A stretch of DNA of 5,964 nucleotides, taken from positions 1 to 5,964 of the forward strand of contig WLFB01000091.1 of NCBI GenBank assembly GCA_009703975.1, read 5' to 3'. The notes below the pieces were generated by a model. The model was not told the DNA's origin and did not search any database. It saw only the letters and a program-made list of their open reading frames with translations. Source of the DNA: Actinomycetota bacterium. Lineage in GTDB: Bacteria; Actinomycetota; Acidimicrobiia; Acidimicrobiales; Ilumatobacteraceae. Position numbers and translations under genes: made by a program. Shown here in pieces: positions 1 to 5,644 of the stretch (the stretch's first letter is position 1; every line of letters begins with the position of its first letter).

Positions 1-551
1 CCGACGAATCACATCACATTGATAAATTTGCATTTCAACCGCCATTCGTATGTGGTGCAACAAACCTTGGTGAGGCATTGCGTCGCATAAGTGAAGGCGC
101 TGCGTTGATTCGTTCAAAAGGCGAAGCAGGCACTGGCAACATTGTCGAAGCAGTGCGACACTTGCGATCAATCATTGGTGACATCCGAAAAATTACTCAG
201 GCCGACTCTGCTGAGTTGTTTGAGTGGGCGAAACGACTTCAAGCACCGTTGCCGCTAGTCCAAGAAATTGCTGAAACTGGCTGGTTGCAAGTGCCATTGT
301 TTTGCGCCGGCGGAATCGCCACACCAAGTGACGCAGCCTTAGCAATGCAACTCGGAGCCGAGGCCGTTTTCGTTGGTTCAGGAATATTTAAGAGTGATGA
401 TCCGGCTCCGCGAGCCAGGTCAATAGTCGAAGCAACGACTCACTTTAGAGATGCCGCAATAATTGCGAAAGTCAGTCGCAACTTGGGCGCACCCATGACC
501 GGAATCGGAATGGACAACATACAAGAGCGTTTTGCGGAGCGTGGTTGGTGA
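1..551 (+). CDS. pdxS: PLP synthase subunit PdxS, 3' part (5' end outside window)
   Basis: This is the C-terminal part of the synthase subunit of the DXP-independent pyridoxal 5'-phosphate pathway. PdxS is a (beta/alpha)8 barrel that condenses ribose 5-phosphate, glyceraldehyde 3-phosphate and PdxT-supplied ammonia into PLP in the cytoplasm. The open frame enters at the left edge (first whole codon at 3) and runs 182 codons to TGA at 549-551. Near the start the protein reads [25 protein letters not shown] in family order. It then has [10 protein letters not shown], whose lysine (codon 117-119) corresponds to the second catalytic lysine (Lys149 of B. subtilis PdxS). The phosphate-binding stretch follows ([13 protein letters not shown], then [14 protein letters not shown]). 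The ending FAERGW is typical of actinobacterial PdxS. The first catalytic lysine and the N-terminal third lie upstream and cannot be checked. The first ATG visible in the frame, at 78, is internal and not a start. pdxT follows directly. Confidence 0.97.
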   Translation, partial: DESHHIDKFAFQPPFVCGATNLGEALRRISEGAALIRSKGEAGTGNIVEAVRHLRSIIGDIRKITQADSAELFEWAKRLQAPLPLVQEIAETGWLQVPLFCAGGIATPSDAALAMQLGAEAVFVGSGIFKSDDPAPRARSIVEATTHFRDAAIIAKVSRNLGAPMTGIGMDNIQERFAERGW

Positions 552-558
552 GTGACTC

Positions 559-562
559 GAGG
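559..562 (+). promoter_or_regulatory. Shine-Dalgarno GAGG for pdxT GTG at 570
   Basis: GAGG lies 7 bases before the GTG at 570. The competing GTG at 552 has only GGAG at 536-539, with a 12-base gap. This decides the start chosen for pdxT, though only moderately. The motif sits within the 8-base palindrome GAGGCCTC (559-566), which has no loop and so cannot form a hairpin by itself. Confidence 0.45.
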
Positions 563-569
563 CCTCCTG

Positions 570-1166
570 GTGGTTGGCGTCTCTCATAAGAAGTCTGCAA
601 TAAAAATTGGTGTTCTAGCGCTGCAAGGTGCGTTCGAGAGACATCAAAAGGTTTTTCTTGAGTTATCTGTTGAGGCTATTCAAGTTCGTACGCCCGCAGA
701 TCTCGCAAAGGTTGATGCTCTTGTAATGCCAGGCGGCGAATCGACGACGATGTCGCAGTTGCTCGAGTCATCTGAACTGTTTGGGCCGATTAGTCTTCGC
801 ATTAAGCAGGGCCTGCCCGTGTTTGGAACATGTGCGGGGATGATTTTGTTATCTAAGAAAATTCTTGATGGCCGCGATGATCAGTTATCTTTCGATGCAA
901 TTGATATCGATGTTCAGCGCAATGCATACGGACGTCAAATTGACAGTTTCGAAGCTGAGATTGAAATTGACTCGTTTGATAGTCCGTTTAATGCAGTGTT
1001 TATTCGTGCGCCTCGTATCGTCTCGCTTGGGCCAGAAGTGCATGCGTTGGCATATTGTGGAGACGATGTCGTGTTGGCGAAACAAGAGAACATATTGGTC
1101 GCCTCATTTCATCCTGAGTTAGCAAATGATGTGCGGTTACATGAGTTATTTCTGAAAGGGGTTTAG
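570..1166 (+). CDS. pdxT: PLP synthase glutaminase subunit PdxT
   Basis: PdxT is a class I glutamine amidotransferase that hydrolyses glutamine and channels ammonia to PdxS in the PLP synthase complex. The triad is visible, numbered from GTG 570 (198 aa): nucleophile Cys88 in FGTCAGM, and His181 and Glu183 in SFHPEL. PGGESTTM (54-61) supplies the oxyanion and glutamine-binding loop, and VQRNAYGRQIDSFEAE and FIRAP are further family signatures. Family members usually begin at the strand written here IKIGVLALQGA, so this protein carries about 10 extra residues, or 16 if GTG 552, directly after the pdxS stop, is used. I prefer 570 because of its better-spaced GAGG. No ATG, GTG or TTG exists at the canonical point, where the codon is ATA (600-602). 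The length is close to the usual 190-200 aa. The function is secure; only the start is uncertain. Confidence 0.96.
   Translation: MVGVSHKKSAIKIGVLALQGAFERHQKVFLELSVEAIQVRTPADLAKVDALVMPGGESTTMSQLLESSELFGPISLRIKQGLPVFGTCAGMILLSKKILDGRDDQLSFDAIDIDVQRNAYGRQIDSFEAEIEIDSFDSPFNAVFIRAPRIVSLGPEVHALAYCGDDVVLAKQENILVASFHPELANDVRLHELFLKGV
1154..1161 (+). promoter_or_regulatory. Shine-Dalgarno for yebC
   Basis: GAAAGGGG, inside the last codons of pdxT, ends 7 bases before the yebC ATG. It supports the start at 1169 and suggests translation linked to pdxT, whose stop is 2 bases from that ATG. Confidence 0.6.
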
Positions 1167-1168
1167 CA

Positions 1169-1915
1169 ATGTCTGGTCACTCTAAATGGGCAACGATTAA
1201 ACACAAGAAAGCGGCAATCGACAAGGTTCGCGGAAAGACGTTTGCAAAATTGTCGCGACTACTCGAAGTTGCCGCGCGTGACGGTGGCGGAGATGTCGCA
1301 GTCAATGCAGCATTGCGAACCGTTGTGTCGAAGGCAAAAGCCGCACAGATGACCAACGATGCGATTGAACGTGCCATCAAACGTGGCATGGGCGAAACCG
1401 ATGGAAAGGTTTACGAATCAGTGACCTACGAGGCTTACGCTCCAGGGGGAGTAGCAATGTTGATTGACATTCTCACTGACAATCGAAATCGAACGGCTGC
1501 CGATGTGCGAATTATTTTTTCGAAACAGGGCGGCTCAATGGCTGCACCTGGGGCAGTTGGTTGGCAATTTTCTCGCAAAGGTGTGATCTTGGTTGCCAAG
1601 ACCGTCAGTGAAGACGATTTGATGTTGGTTGGTCTTGATCACGGATTGGAAGACATCACTTCTGATGAAGAGATGTGGCATGTAACTTGCGACCCGAGTC
1701 AAGTTTGGGATTTAAAGAACTCGCTTGAAGCAGCGAAGATGACCGTGAATTCTGCAACTACAACAATGCTTTCGGCGAACACAGTTGAAGTAACAAACCC
1801 GGATGAAGCAAAAGCAATTCTAAAAATTATGCATGAACTTGACGACAATGATGATGTGCAAGATGTTTACGCGAATTTTGATATTTCAGAAAAACTAATG
1901 GAGGAAGTTGGATGA
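1169..1915 (+). CDS. yebC: YebC/TACO1 family regulatory or translation factor
   Basis: This 248-aa protein is a full-length member of the YebC/PmpR/TACO1 family. Members have been annotated as DNA-binding transcriptional regulators. The mitochondrial homologue TACO1 is a translation activator, and newer work on bacterial YebC also points to the ribosome, so the exact role here is open. The N-terminus [28 protein letters not shown] is the family signature and fixes the start. Other signatures are [11 protein letters not shown] (63-73), [10 protein letters not shown] (87-96), [12 protein letters not shown] (103-114) and the C-terminal acidic stretch [15 protein letters not shown] (224-238). The three-domain length is normal and no key block is missing. 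Lying between pdxT and the ruv genes is a common actinobacterial arrangement. It follows pdxT after 2 bases and overlaps the next gene by ATGA, so it is cotranscribed with both neighbours. It is probably a cytoplasmic protein. Confidence 0.95.
   Translation: MSGHSKWATIKHKKAAIDKVRGKTFAKLSRLLEVAARDGGGDVAVNAALRTVVSKAKAAQMTNDAIERAIKRGMGETDGKVYESVTYEAYAPGGVAMLIDILTDNRNRTAADVRIIFSKQGGSMAAPGAVGWQFSRKGVILVAKTVSEDDLMLVGLDHGLEDITSDEEMWHVTCDPSQVWDLKNSLEAAKMTVNSATTTMLSANTVEVTNPDEAKAILKIMHELDDNDDVQDVYANFDISEKLMEEVG
1900..1904 (+). promoter_or_regulatory. Shine-Dalgarno GGAGG for the peroxiredoxin gene
   Basis: GGAGG lies 7 bases before the ATG at 1912 and is the strongest ribosome binding site in the window. 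It confirms the ATGA overlap start, and suggests the peroxiredoxin is well translated independently of simple reinitiation. Confidence 0.7.
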
Positions 1916-2388
1916 GTTCTAATAAAACATCTATTGAAGTCGGTAGTCAGGCTCCGGATTTTTCGTTGCCTGGCACAGGCGACAAGAATTATTCGCTCTC
2001 GCAATTTCGTGGAGTGACTGTTGTGCTGGTGTTCTATCCGGGTGATTCAACTTTGGTATGTACAAAGCAATTGTGCTCTTACAACAATGACCTTGCTCAG
2101 TTTGAGAAAGTAGGTGCACAAGTTTTGGCAATTTCTCACCAGAACATGGACAGTCACGACAAATTCGCCGATGAACACCACTTTGGTTTTCCGTTGTTAT
2201 CTGATCCAGACAAAAAAGTTTTAAGCGAATACGGTGTGGTTGGGTTCGCTGGTCTACCGAGGCGCAGTGTTTTCGTTATTGACCCAAACGGAGTGGTCAA
2301 GTATGTTCATCGCGCGCTTGCCGGGGTCACGTACAGACCTGTCAAAGAACTTATTGAAGCAATCGCCAATGCACAGGCGGGCATCTAG
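1912..2388 (+). CDS. bcp: Thioredoxin-dependent peroxiredoxin, Bcp/PrxQ type
   Basis: This is a 158-aa cytoplasmic thiol peroxidase that reduces hydrogen peroxide and organic hydroperoxides, normally recycled by thioredoxin. The AhpC/TSA fold is visible from [10 protein letters not shown] (11-20). The active-site loop is [15 protein letters not shown], with Pro43, Thr47 and peroxidatic Cys50 forming PxxxTxxC. Cys55, five residues on, matches the resolving cysteine of two-cysteine Bcp proteins (Cys45/Cys50 in E. coli). [12 protein letters not shown] (116-127) contains the arginine that activates the thiolate. The loop reads DSTLV where DFTPG is common, a modest change outside the catalytic residues. 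There is no signal peptide. The start ATG shares bases with the yebC stop and has a strong GGAGG. Its position between yebC and ruvC is the unusual aspect of this cluster. Its stop is 13 bases before the ruvC ATG. Confidence 0.94.
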   Translation: MSSNKTSIEVGSQAPDFSLPGTGDKNYSLSQFRGVTVVLVFYPGDSTLVCTKQLCSYNNDLAQFEKVGAQVLAISHQNMDSHDKFADEHHFGFPLLSDPDKKVLSEYGVVGFAGLPRRSVFVIDPNGVVKYVHRALAGVTYRPVKELIEAIANAQAGI

Positions 2389-2394
2389 TAACAT
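2389..2394 (+). promoter_or_regulatory. Putative -10 element TAACAT of an internal ruvC promoter
   Basis: TAACAT fits the TANNNT -10 pattern. Its last base lies 7 bases before the A of the ruvC ATG at 2402, so transcription would begin at or one base before the start codon. I see no good -35 at 17-18 bases upstream (around 2365-2371, GCCAATG). The call rests on the -10 match, the adjoining LexA box and the lack of a ribosome binding site. Confidence 0.4.
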
Positions 2395-2408
2395 AGAACA
2401 TATGTTCG
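2395..2408 (+). promoter_or_regulatory. LexA (SOS) operator overlapping the ruvC start codon
   Basis: The sequence AGAACATATGTTCG contains the perfect 12-base palindrome GAACATATGTTC (2396-2407). The LexA box of Bacillus and Actinobacteria is CGAAC-N4-GTTCG, so 9 of the 10 specified positions match and only the first base differs. The ATAT core is the one in the strong B. subtilis consensus. The ruvC ATG (2402-2404) forms part of the right half. A repressor bound here would cover the predicted transcription start, which suits repression relieved by DNA damage. LexA control of ruvC is known in M. tuberculosis. LexA itself is not in the window. Confidence 0.8.
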
Positions 2409-2965
2409 CCCGGTCAGCTGACAGCGTAAATCTGGCAGGTGAGTCCAAGACTTCAGTTGTTCTCGGAATAGACCCCGGTTTAACTCGCTGTGGTTATGCA
2501 GTTTTAGAGGTTCAAGGGGCCACTCAAATAACGATGCGTGCGCTTGGTGTTTTGCGAACGAGTCCAGATCAAGCGCTGCCTCAAAGGCTCGCAGAAATCA
2601 GTTTAGAAATCGAAGAACTACTAGATGAGTTTCATCCGTCTGTCGTAGCAGTCGAGCACATTTTTTTTCAATCAAACGTGCGTACGGCAATGAGCGTTGG
2701 ACAAGTTAGTGGTCTAGCGCTGAGTGCCGCCGCTCGTCGAGGTTTGCAAGTCGAGCAATACACGCCAAATCAAGTGAAGCTTGCAATCACTGGTTGGGGA
2801 GGCGCTGATAAAGCGCAAGTTCAAAAGATGGTTAAACAGCGTCTTGGTTTGAATACGATTCCGAAACCTGCTGATGCCGCTGATGCCGCAGCAATAGCAC
2901 TGTGCCACATTGCTTCAAATAGTTTGGCGATAAAAATACATGAGGCTAAGGTGCGGTCTGCATGA
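2402..2965 (+). CDS. ruvC: Holliday junction resolvase RuvC
   Basis: RuvC is a dimeric, metal-dependent endonuclease that cuts Holliday junctions symmetrically, acting with RuvAB in recombinational repair. From ATG 2402 it is 187 aa with an RNase H-like fold. The four catalytic acids are present: Asp24 in VLGIDPG, Glu85 in VAVEHIFFQ, and Asp158 and Asp161 in KPADAADAAAIALCH. The frame is open further left, to an ATG at 2234 within the peroxiredoxin gene, but those codons would give a non-homologous extension. ATG 2402 is the only standard start between the previous stop and the first catalytic motif. It still leaves about 18 residues before VVLGIDPG, more than in E. coli RuvC. No Shine-Dalgarno precedes it, which together with the -10-like element suggests leaderless translation. 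The stop overlaps the ruvA start (ATGA). An ATG at 2369 is a less likely alternative. Confidence 0.96.
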   Translation: MFARSADSVNLAGESKTSVVLGIDPGLTRCGYAVLEVQGATQITMRALGVLRTSPDQALPQRLAEISLEIEELLDEFHPSVVAVEHIFFQSNVRTAMSVGQVSGLALSAAARRGLQVEQYTPNQVKLAITGWGGADKAQVQKMVKQRLGLNTIPKPADAADAAAIALCHIASNSLAIKIHEAKVRSA

Positions 2966-3549
2966 TTGGTTCATTGCGTGGAACAATTCTTGAACGCACC
3001 ACTGATTCGACGGTGTTGATTGAAACCAACGGCGTAGGTTATTTGGTACATGTGACACCACGAACATTGGGTGAGCTTGAGCCAACTTCCGATGCATTTA
3101 TCTATGTGCATCACTATGTTCGTGAAGATGCTCAAACTCTTTATGGTTTTCTAGATCGTGATGAGCGTCGGTGCTTCGAAATTTTACTTGCTACGCATGG
3201 TGTCGGTCCAAATATGGCGATGACAATTTTGGCAACACACTCGCCAAGAGCACTCGTCGACATCGTTGCCAGTTCAGATATTCCTGCTTTGACATTGGTT
3301 TCTGGCGTGGGCAAAAAAACAGCAGAGCGATTGCTGATTGAGTTGAAGAGTCGTCTGCACCTCAATATTTTAGAATCCAGCAACACATTGAACGGTTCGT
3401 CAAGCATTGGTGATGTTCGCGATGCACTATCGGGGCTCGGTTACTCAAGCGAAGAGATCCGCGATGTGCTTCGAGAGATGTCTGCAACAAATGATTCTGA
3501 AGCAATGTTGCGTGAAGCACTAAATATGTTGGGGGCACGTCGTGCGTGA
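2962..3549 (+). CDS. ruvA: Holliday junction branch migration protein RuvA
   Basis: RuvA forms tetramers that hold the Holliday junction in an open square and load RuvB rings on opposite arms. The 195-aa protein has the normal three-domain layout. An OB-fold runs from MIGSLRGTI to about 63, including [10 protein letters not shown] with Glu55 and Asp56, which match the acidic pin residues of E. coli RuvA. The middle domain has two helix-hairpin-helix motifs, [13 protein letters not shown] (78-90) and [16 protein letters not shown] (114-129). After a polar linker (about 135-149), a C-terminal helical domain (about 150-192) follows, the part that contacts RuvB. The start ATG lies in the ruvC stop (ATGA), with a weak AAGG at 2948-2951. 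The gene ends 8 bases inside ruvB. Nothing is missing or unusual. Confidence 0.97.
   Translation: MIGSLRGTILERTTDSTVLIETNGVGYLVHVTPRTLGELEPTSDAFIYVHHYVREDAQTLYGFLDRDERRCFEILLATHGVGPNMAMTILATHSPRALVDIVASSDIPALTLVSGVGKKTAERLLIELKSRLHLNILESSNTLNGSSSIGDVRDALSGLGYSSEEIRDVLREMSATNDSEAMLREALNMLGARRA
3531..3535 (+). promoter_or_regulatory. Shine-Dalgarno for ruvB
   Basis: GGGGG lies 6 bases before the GTG at 3542, within the last codons of ruvA. It supports the GTG start and the 8-base ruvA/ruvB overlap. Confidence 0.55.
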
Positions 3550-4561
3550 AGAATTCACAGATCCGGCTTTGACTACAGATCCTGCCGATCACGACGATAT
3601 TGGCCTTAGACCTAAATCTTTAAGCGATTTTGTTGGGCAACGAGAACTTAAAGAACATCTCGGGATTGTTCTTGAGGCCGCACGTAAACGAGAACAGTCT
3701 GCCGATCATATTTTGCTGGCAGGCCCACCTGGCTTGGGTAAAACAACTATGGCTGGCATTGTCGCGAGTGAAATGTCAGCGAAGATTCACATTACGTCGG
3801 GTCCAGCACTTGAGCGTGCTGGTGACCTCGCGGCGATACTTACGAAACTAGATGTCAATGATGTTTTGTTCATCGACGAGATTCACCGACTATCACGACA
3901 AGTTGAAGAGATTCTTTATCCGGCAATGGAAGATTTTCAAATCGACATTGTTGTAGGCAAAGGTGCATCGGCATCGTCAATTCGACTGACCTTGCCGAGG
4001 TTCACACTTATTGGCGCGACGACGCGCACGGGCATGATCACTGGTCCACTTCGTGATCGCTTTGGTCTCGTCGCGCGACTTGATTTTTATGAAGTTGACG
4101 AACTCGATCTAATTGTGCAGCGCACGGCGAAAATATTGAGAGTGCCGATTGATGCAGATGGTGCGCACGAAATTGCTCGGCGATCTCGCGGCACTCCGCG
4201 TATTGCCAATCGTTTGTTGAGACGTGTTCGCGATCACGCTGAAGTGCGCGGCGATGGGCAGGTGACTGAAGTCAGCGCGCGTCAAGCGCTCGAGGTTTTC
4301 GGTGTAGACGACTTGGGTTTAGACAAGGTTGACCGAGCCATCTTGTCGGCATTGTGTCGACAATTTGGTGGTGGACCAGTTGGGTTATCAACTTTGGCGA
4401 TTTCTGTTAGTGAGCAAACTGAAACTATCGAAGATGTCTACGAGCCGTTTTTGATTCAACAAGGGTTGCTCGTACGTACCCCGCGCGGTCGTGTAGCGAT
4501 GCCTTTGGCATGGCGCCATATAGGCGAAACACCGCCAGCATCAGCGCCAGAATTTTTCTAA
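3542..4561 (+). CDS. ruvB: Holliday junction branch migration ATPase RuvB
   Basis: RuvB is the hexameric AAA+ motor that pumps DNA through RuvA-bound junctions. The 339-aa protein starts at GTG 3542. After a short acidic N-terminal tail comes [12 protein letters not shown] (22-33), the family entry motif. Then come Walker A GPPGLGKT (61-68), Walker B LFIDEIHR (109-116, Asp112-Glu113) and sensor 1 GATTRTG (158-164). GPLRDRFG (168-175) holds the arginine-finger region, probably Arg171. [15 protein letters not shown] (217-231) carries the sensor 2 arginine (Arg220). The C-terminal winged helix spans about 260-330 and contains the basic RTPRGR segment (312-317) expected to touch DNA. Length and motif order are standard. 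It overlaps ruvA, so translation is probably coupled, fitting the need for RuvA and RuvB in one complex. TAA at 4559-4561 is followed by queA after 12 bases. Confidence 0.98.
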   Translation: MREEFTDPALTTDPADHDDIGLRPKSLSDFVGQRELKEHLGIVLEAARKREQSADHILLAGPPGLGKTTMAGIVASEMSAKIHITSGPALERAGDLAAILTKLDVNDVLFIDEIHRLSRQVEEILYPAMEDFQIDIVVGKGASASSIRLTLPRFTLIGATTRTGMITGPLRDRFGLVARLDFYEVDELDLIVQRTAKILRVPIDADGAHEIARRSRGTPRIANRLLRRVRDHAEVRGDGQVTEVSARQALEVFGVDDLGLDKVDRAILSALCRQFGGGPVGLSTLAISVSEQTETIEDVYEPFLIQQGLLVRTPRGRVAMPLAWRHIGETPPASAPEFF

Positions 4562-4564
4562 AAT
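4559..4564 (+). promoter_or_regulatory. Possible weak -10 element TAAAAT before queA
   Basis: TAAAAT fits TANNNT and lies within the AT-rich run spanning the ruvB stop. Transcription from it would start around 4571-4574, at or just before the queA GTG. There is no recognisable -35, and A/T-rich runs give such matches by chance. The reason to note it is that queA has no Shine-Dalgarno sequence. Confidence 0.2.
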
Positions 4565-4573
4565 ATAAATGTT

Positions 4574-5587
4574 GTGCGTTTAGAAGATTTTGACTATCAA
4601 TTGCCCCCTGAGCTGATCGCTCAGACACCAATTGAACCGCGTGATTCGGCGCGTCTATTAATAGACCAAGGTGATCGCGAGCCAAGTCATAAACATGTAA
4701 GTGACTTTCTTGAATTTTGTGGCGAAGGTGATGTTCTTGTTGTAAACGACACGAAGGTGATTCCGGCAAGACTTCGGCTGTTGCGTCAATCGGGTGGTGC
4801 TGCTGAAGTTTTGTTACTTGAGCGTCGTGATGCAAACCAACAAATTTGGGAGGCCTTAATTCGACCGGCCAAGCGATTGAAGCTTGGCGAAATTTTGTAT
4901 GCAGGTGATGGCTCTGCGATAGTGCGCATCGGTGAACGTACCGCAAGTGGCGACACTTTTTCTGTGAGTTTGTTGCTGGGTGGTGAGTCGGTTGAAGATT
5001 TGCTTAGCAAATATGGCGAGATGCCTTTGCCGCCATATATAACGACGAAGCTGTCACAAGCTGGGCGTTATCAAACTATTTATGCAAACCGTCCAGCATC
5101 AGCAGCGGCGCCTACAGCCGGATTGCATTTCACTGAAACTTTGTTAGAAGCTTTGCGCAATAAAGGCGTCAAAATATTGACTGTTGATCTGACTGTCGGA
5201 TTAGACACTTTTGCGCCAGTAACCCATAGTGATCCACGCGATCATCCAATGCACACCGAAAGTTATCGCGTTGGCGCTGAAATTCTTGAGCAATGTCACT
5301 TGGCGAAACGTGTTATCGCAGTTGGTACGACTACCACACGAGCACTTGAGTCGGCAGCAACTACTGGTGTTCTAACTGGCAGAACAAATATGTTCATTTC
5401 TCAGGGTTACGAATTCAAAATCGTTGATTTACTGCTGACTAATTTTCACATGCCTCGCACAACTTTGTTGATGCTTGTTGACGCGTTTATTGGCCCACGT
5501 TGGAGGTCGCTATACGAAGTTGCAATTCAAGAAAAATATCGAATGCTGTCATTTGGTGATGCGATGTTGCTAGACCGTTCGCTATAA
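4574..5587 (+). CDS. queA: tRNA preQ1(34) S-adenosylmethionine ribosyltransferase-isomerase QueA
   Basis: QueA transfers and isomerises the ribosyl group of S-adenosylmethionine onto 7-aminomethyl-7-deazaguanine (preQ1) in tRNA, giving epoxyqueuosine-tRNA, the penultimate step to queuosine. The 337-aa protein has family blocks throughout: the N-terminal FDYQLPPELIAQTPIEPRDSARL, VVNDTKVIPARL (56-67), GEMPLPPYI (148-156), AAAPTAGLHFT (177-187), HPMHTESY (224-231), VGTTTTRALES (250-260), LTNFHMPRTTLLMLVDAFIG (288-307) and the ending EKYRMLSFGDAMLL. One block reads DLTVGLDTFAPV (205-216) where E. coli and B. subtilis have LHVGxGTFxPV, so the usual histidine is Thr207. GTG 4574 is the only usable start, since the in-frame TAA of ruvB lies four codons upstream. 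No ribosome binding site is visible. tgt, the enzyme for the preceding step, lies next. Confidence 0.97.
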   Translation: MRLEDFDYQLPPELIAQTPIEPRDSARLLIDQGDREPSHKHVSDFLEFCGEGDVLVVNDTKVIPARLRLLRQSGGAAEVLLLERRDANQQIWEALIRPAKRLKLGEILYAGDGSAIVRIGERTASGDTFSVSLLLGGESVEDLLSKYGEMPLPPYITTKLSQAGRYQTIYANRPASAAAPTAGLHFTETLLEALRNKGVKILTVDLTVGLDTFAPVTHSDPRDHPMHTESYRVGAEILEQCHLAKRVIAVGTTTTRALESAATTGVLTGRTNMFISQGYEFKIVDLLLTNFHMPRTTLLMLVDAFIGPRWRSLYEVAIQEKYRMLSFGDAMLLDRSL

Positions 5588-5635
5588 CTAGCTGGCGCTA
5601 TCTACTAACTGCGTTTACTAGACAGCTAGATACCG
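5588..5635 (+). promoter_or_regulatory. Inverted repeats in the queA-tgt gap (possible mRNA structure)
   Basis: This 57-base gap, the longest in the window, holds CTAGCTG (5588-5594), which pairs exactly with CAGCTAG (5623-5629). It also holds CGCTATCT (5597-5604 region), which pairs with AGATACCG (5628-5635) at all but one position. The two pairings share bases at 5628-5629, so they exclude each other, and the second reaches the edge of the tgt ribosome binding site. Loops are long and arms short. There is no T-run after either stem, so this is not an intrinsic terminator. It may be chance. Confidence 0.25.
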
Positions 5636-5636
5636 T

Positions 5637-5640
5637 GAGG
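5637..5640 (+). promoter_or_regulatory. Shine-Dalgarno GAGG for tgt
   Basis: GAGG lies 4 bases before the ATG at 5645, a slightly short but usable spacing. It supports this start, as does MFAVEFKETARHGDARTG, a family-like N-terminus. Confidence 0.55.
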
Positions 5641-5644
5641 CACA

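Noticed and set aside
865..1122. Second plus-strand open frame inside pdxT
   Set aside because: It is an out-of-frame shadow of pdxT, with no motif and no separate ribosome binding site.
2234..2401. Upstream extension of the ruvC reading frame to an ATG at 2234
   Set aside because: These codons lie almost wholly inside the peroxiredoxin gene in another frame and encode nothing resembling RuvC. ATG 2402 gives a normal-length protein and coincides with the operator and -10 arrangement.
2870..2887. Perfect tandem repeat of GCTGATGCC in ruvC
   Set aside because: It encodes the conserved ADAADA segment with the two catalytic aspartates; two copies follow from the protein motif and do not indicate a repeat element.
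3312..3319. C AAA AAA A run in ruvA as a programmed frameshift site
   Set aside because: It encodes the conserved GVGKKT helix-hairpin-helix in frame, does not fit the X XXY YYZ heptamer in the reading frame, and RuvA is full length without a shift.
4559..4576. ruvB and queA being in the same reading frame, suggesting a readthrough fusion
   Set aside because: A TAA stop separates them, both proteins have normal termini, and one in three adjacent gene pairs shares a frame by chance.
4425..4946. Open frame of 173 codons on the minus strand across the ruvB-queA junction
   Set aside because: It is antisense to two well-supported genes, shows no recognisable motif and has no ribosome binding site I could see. 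Its length is explained by codon bias of the genes opposite.
5382..5395. GAAC-N6-GTTC palindrome-like sequence in queA, resembling a second LexA box
   Set aside because: The half-sites are six bases apart rather than four, and it lies deep inside queA with no gene start nearby.
5588..5644. Intrinsic terminator or preQ1 riboswitch between queA and tgt
   Set aside because: There is no GC-rich stem followed by a T-run, and no recognisable preQ1 aptamer pattern; only weak inverted repeats are present.
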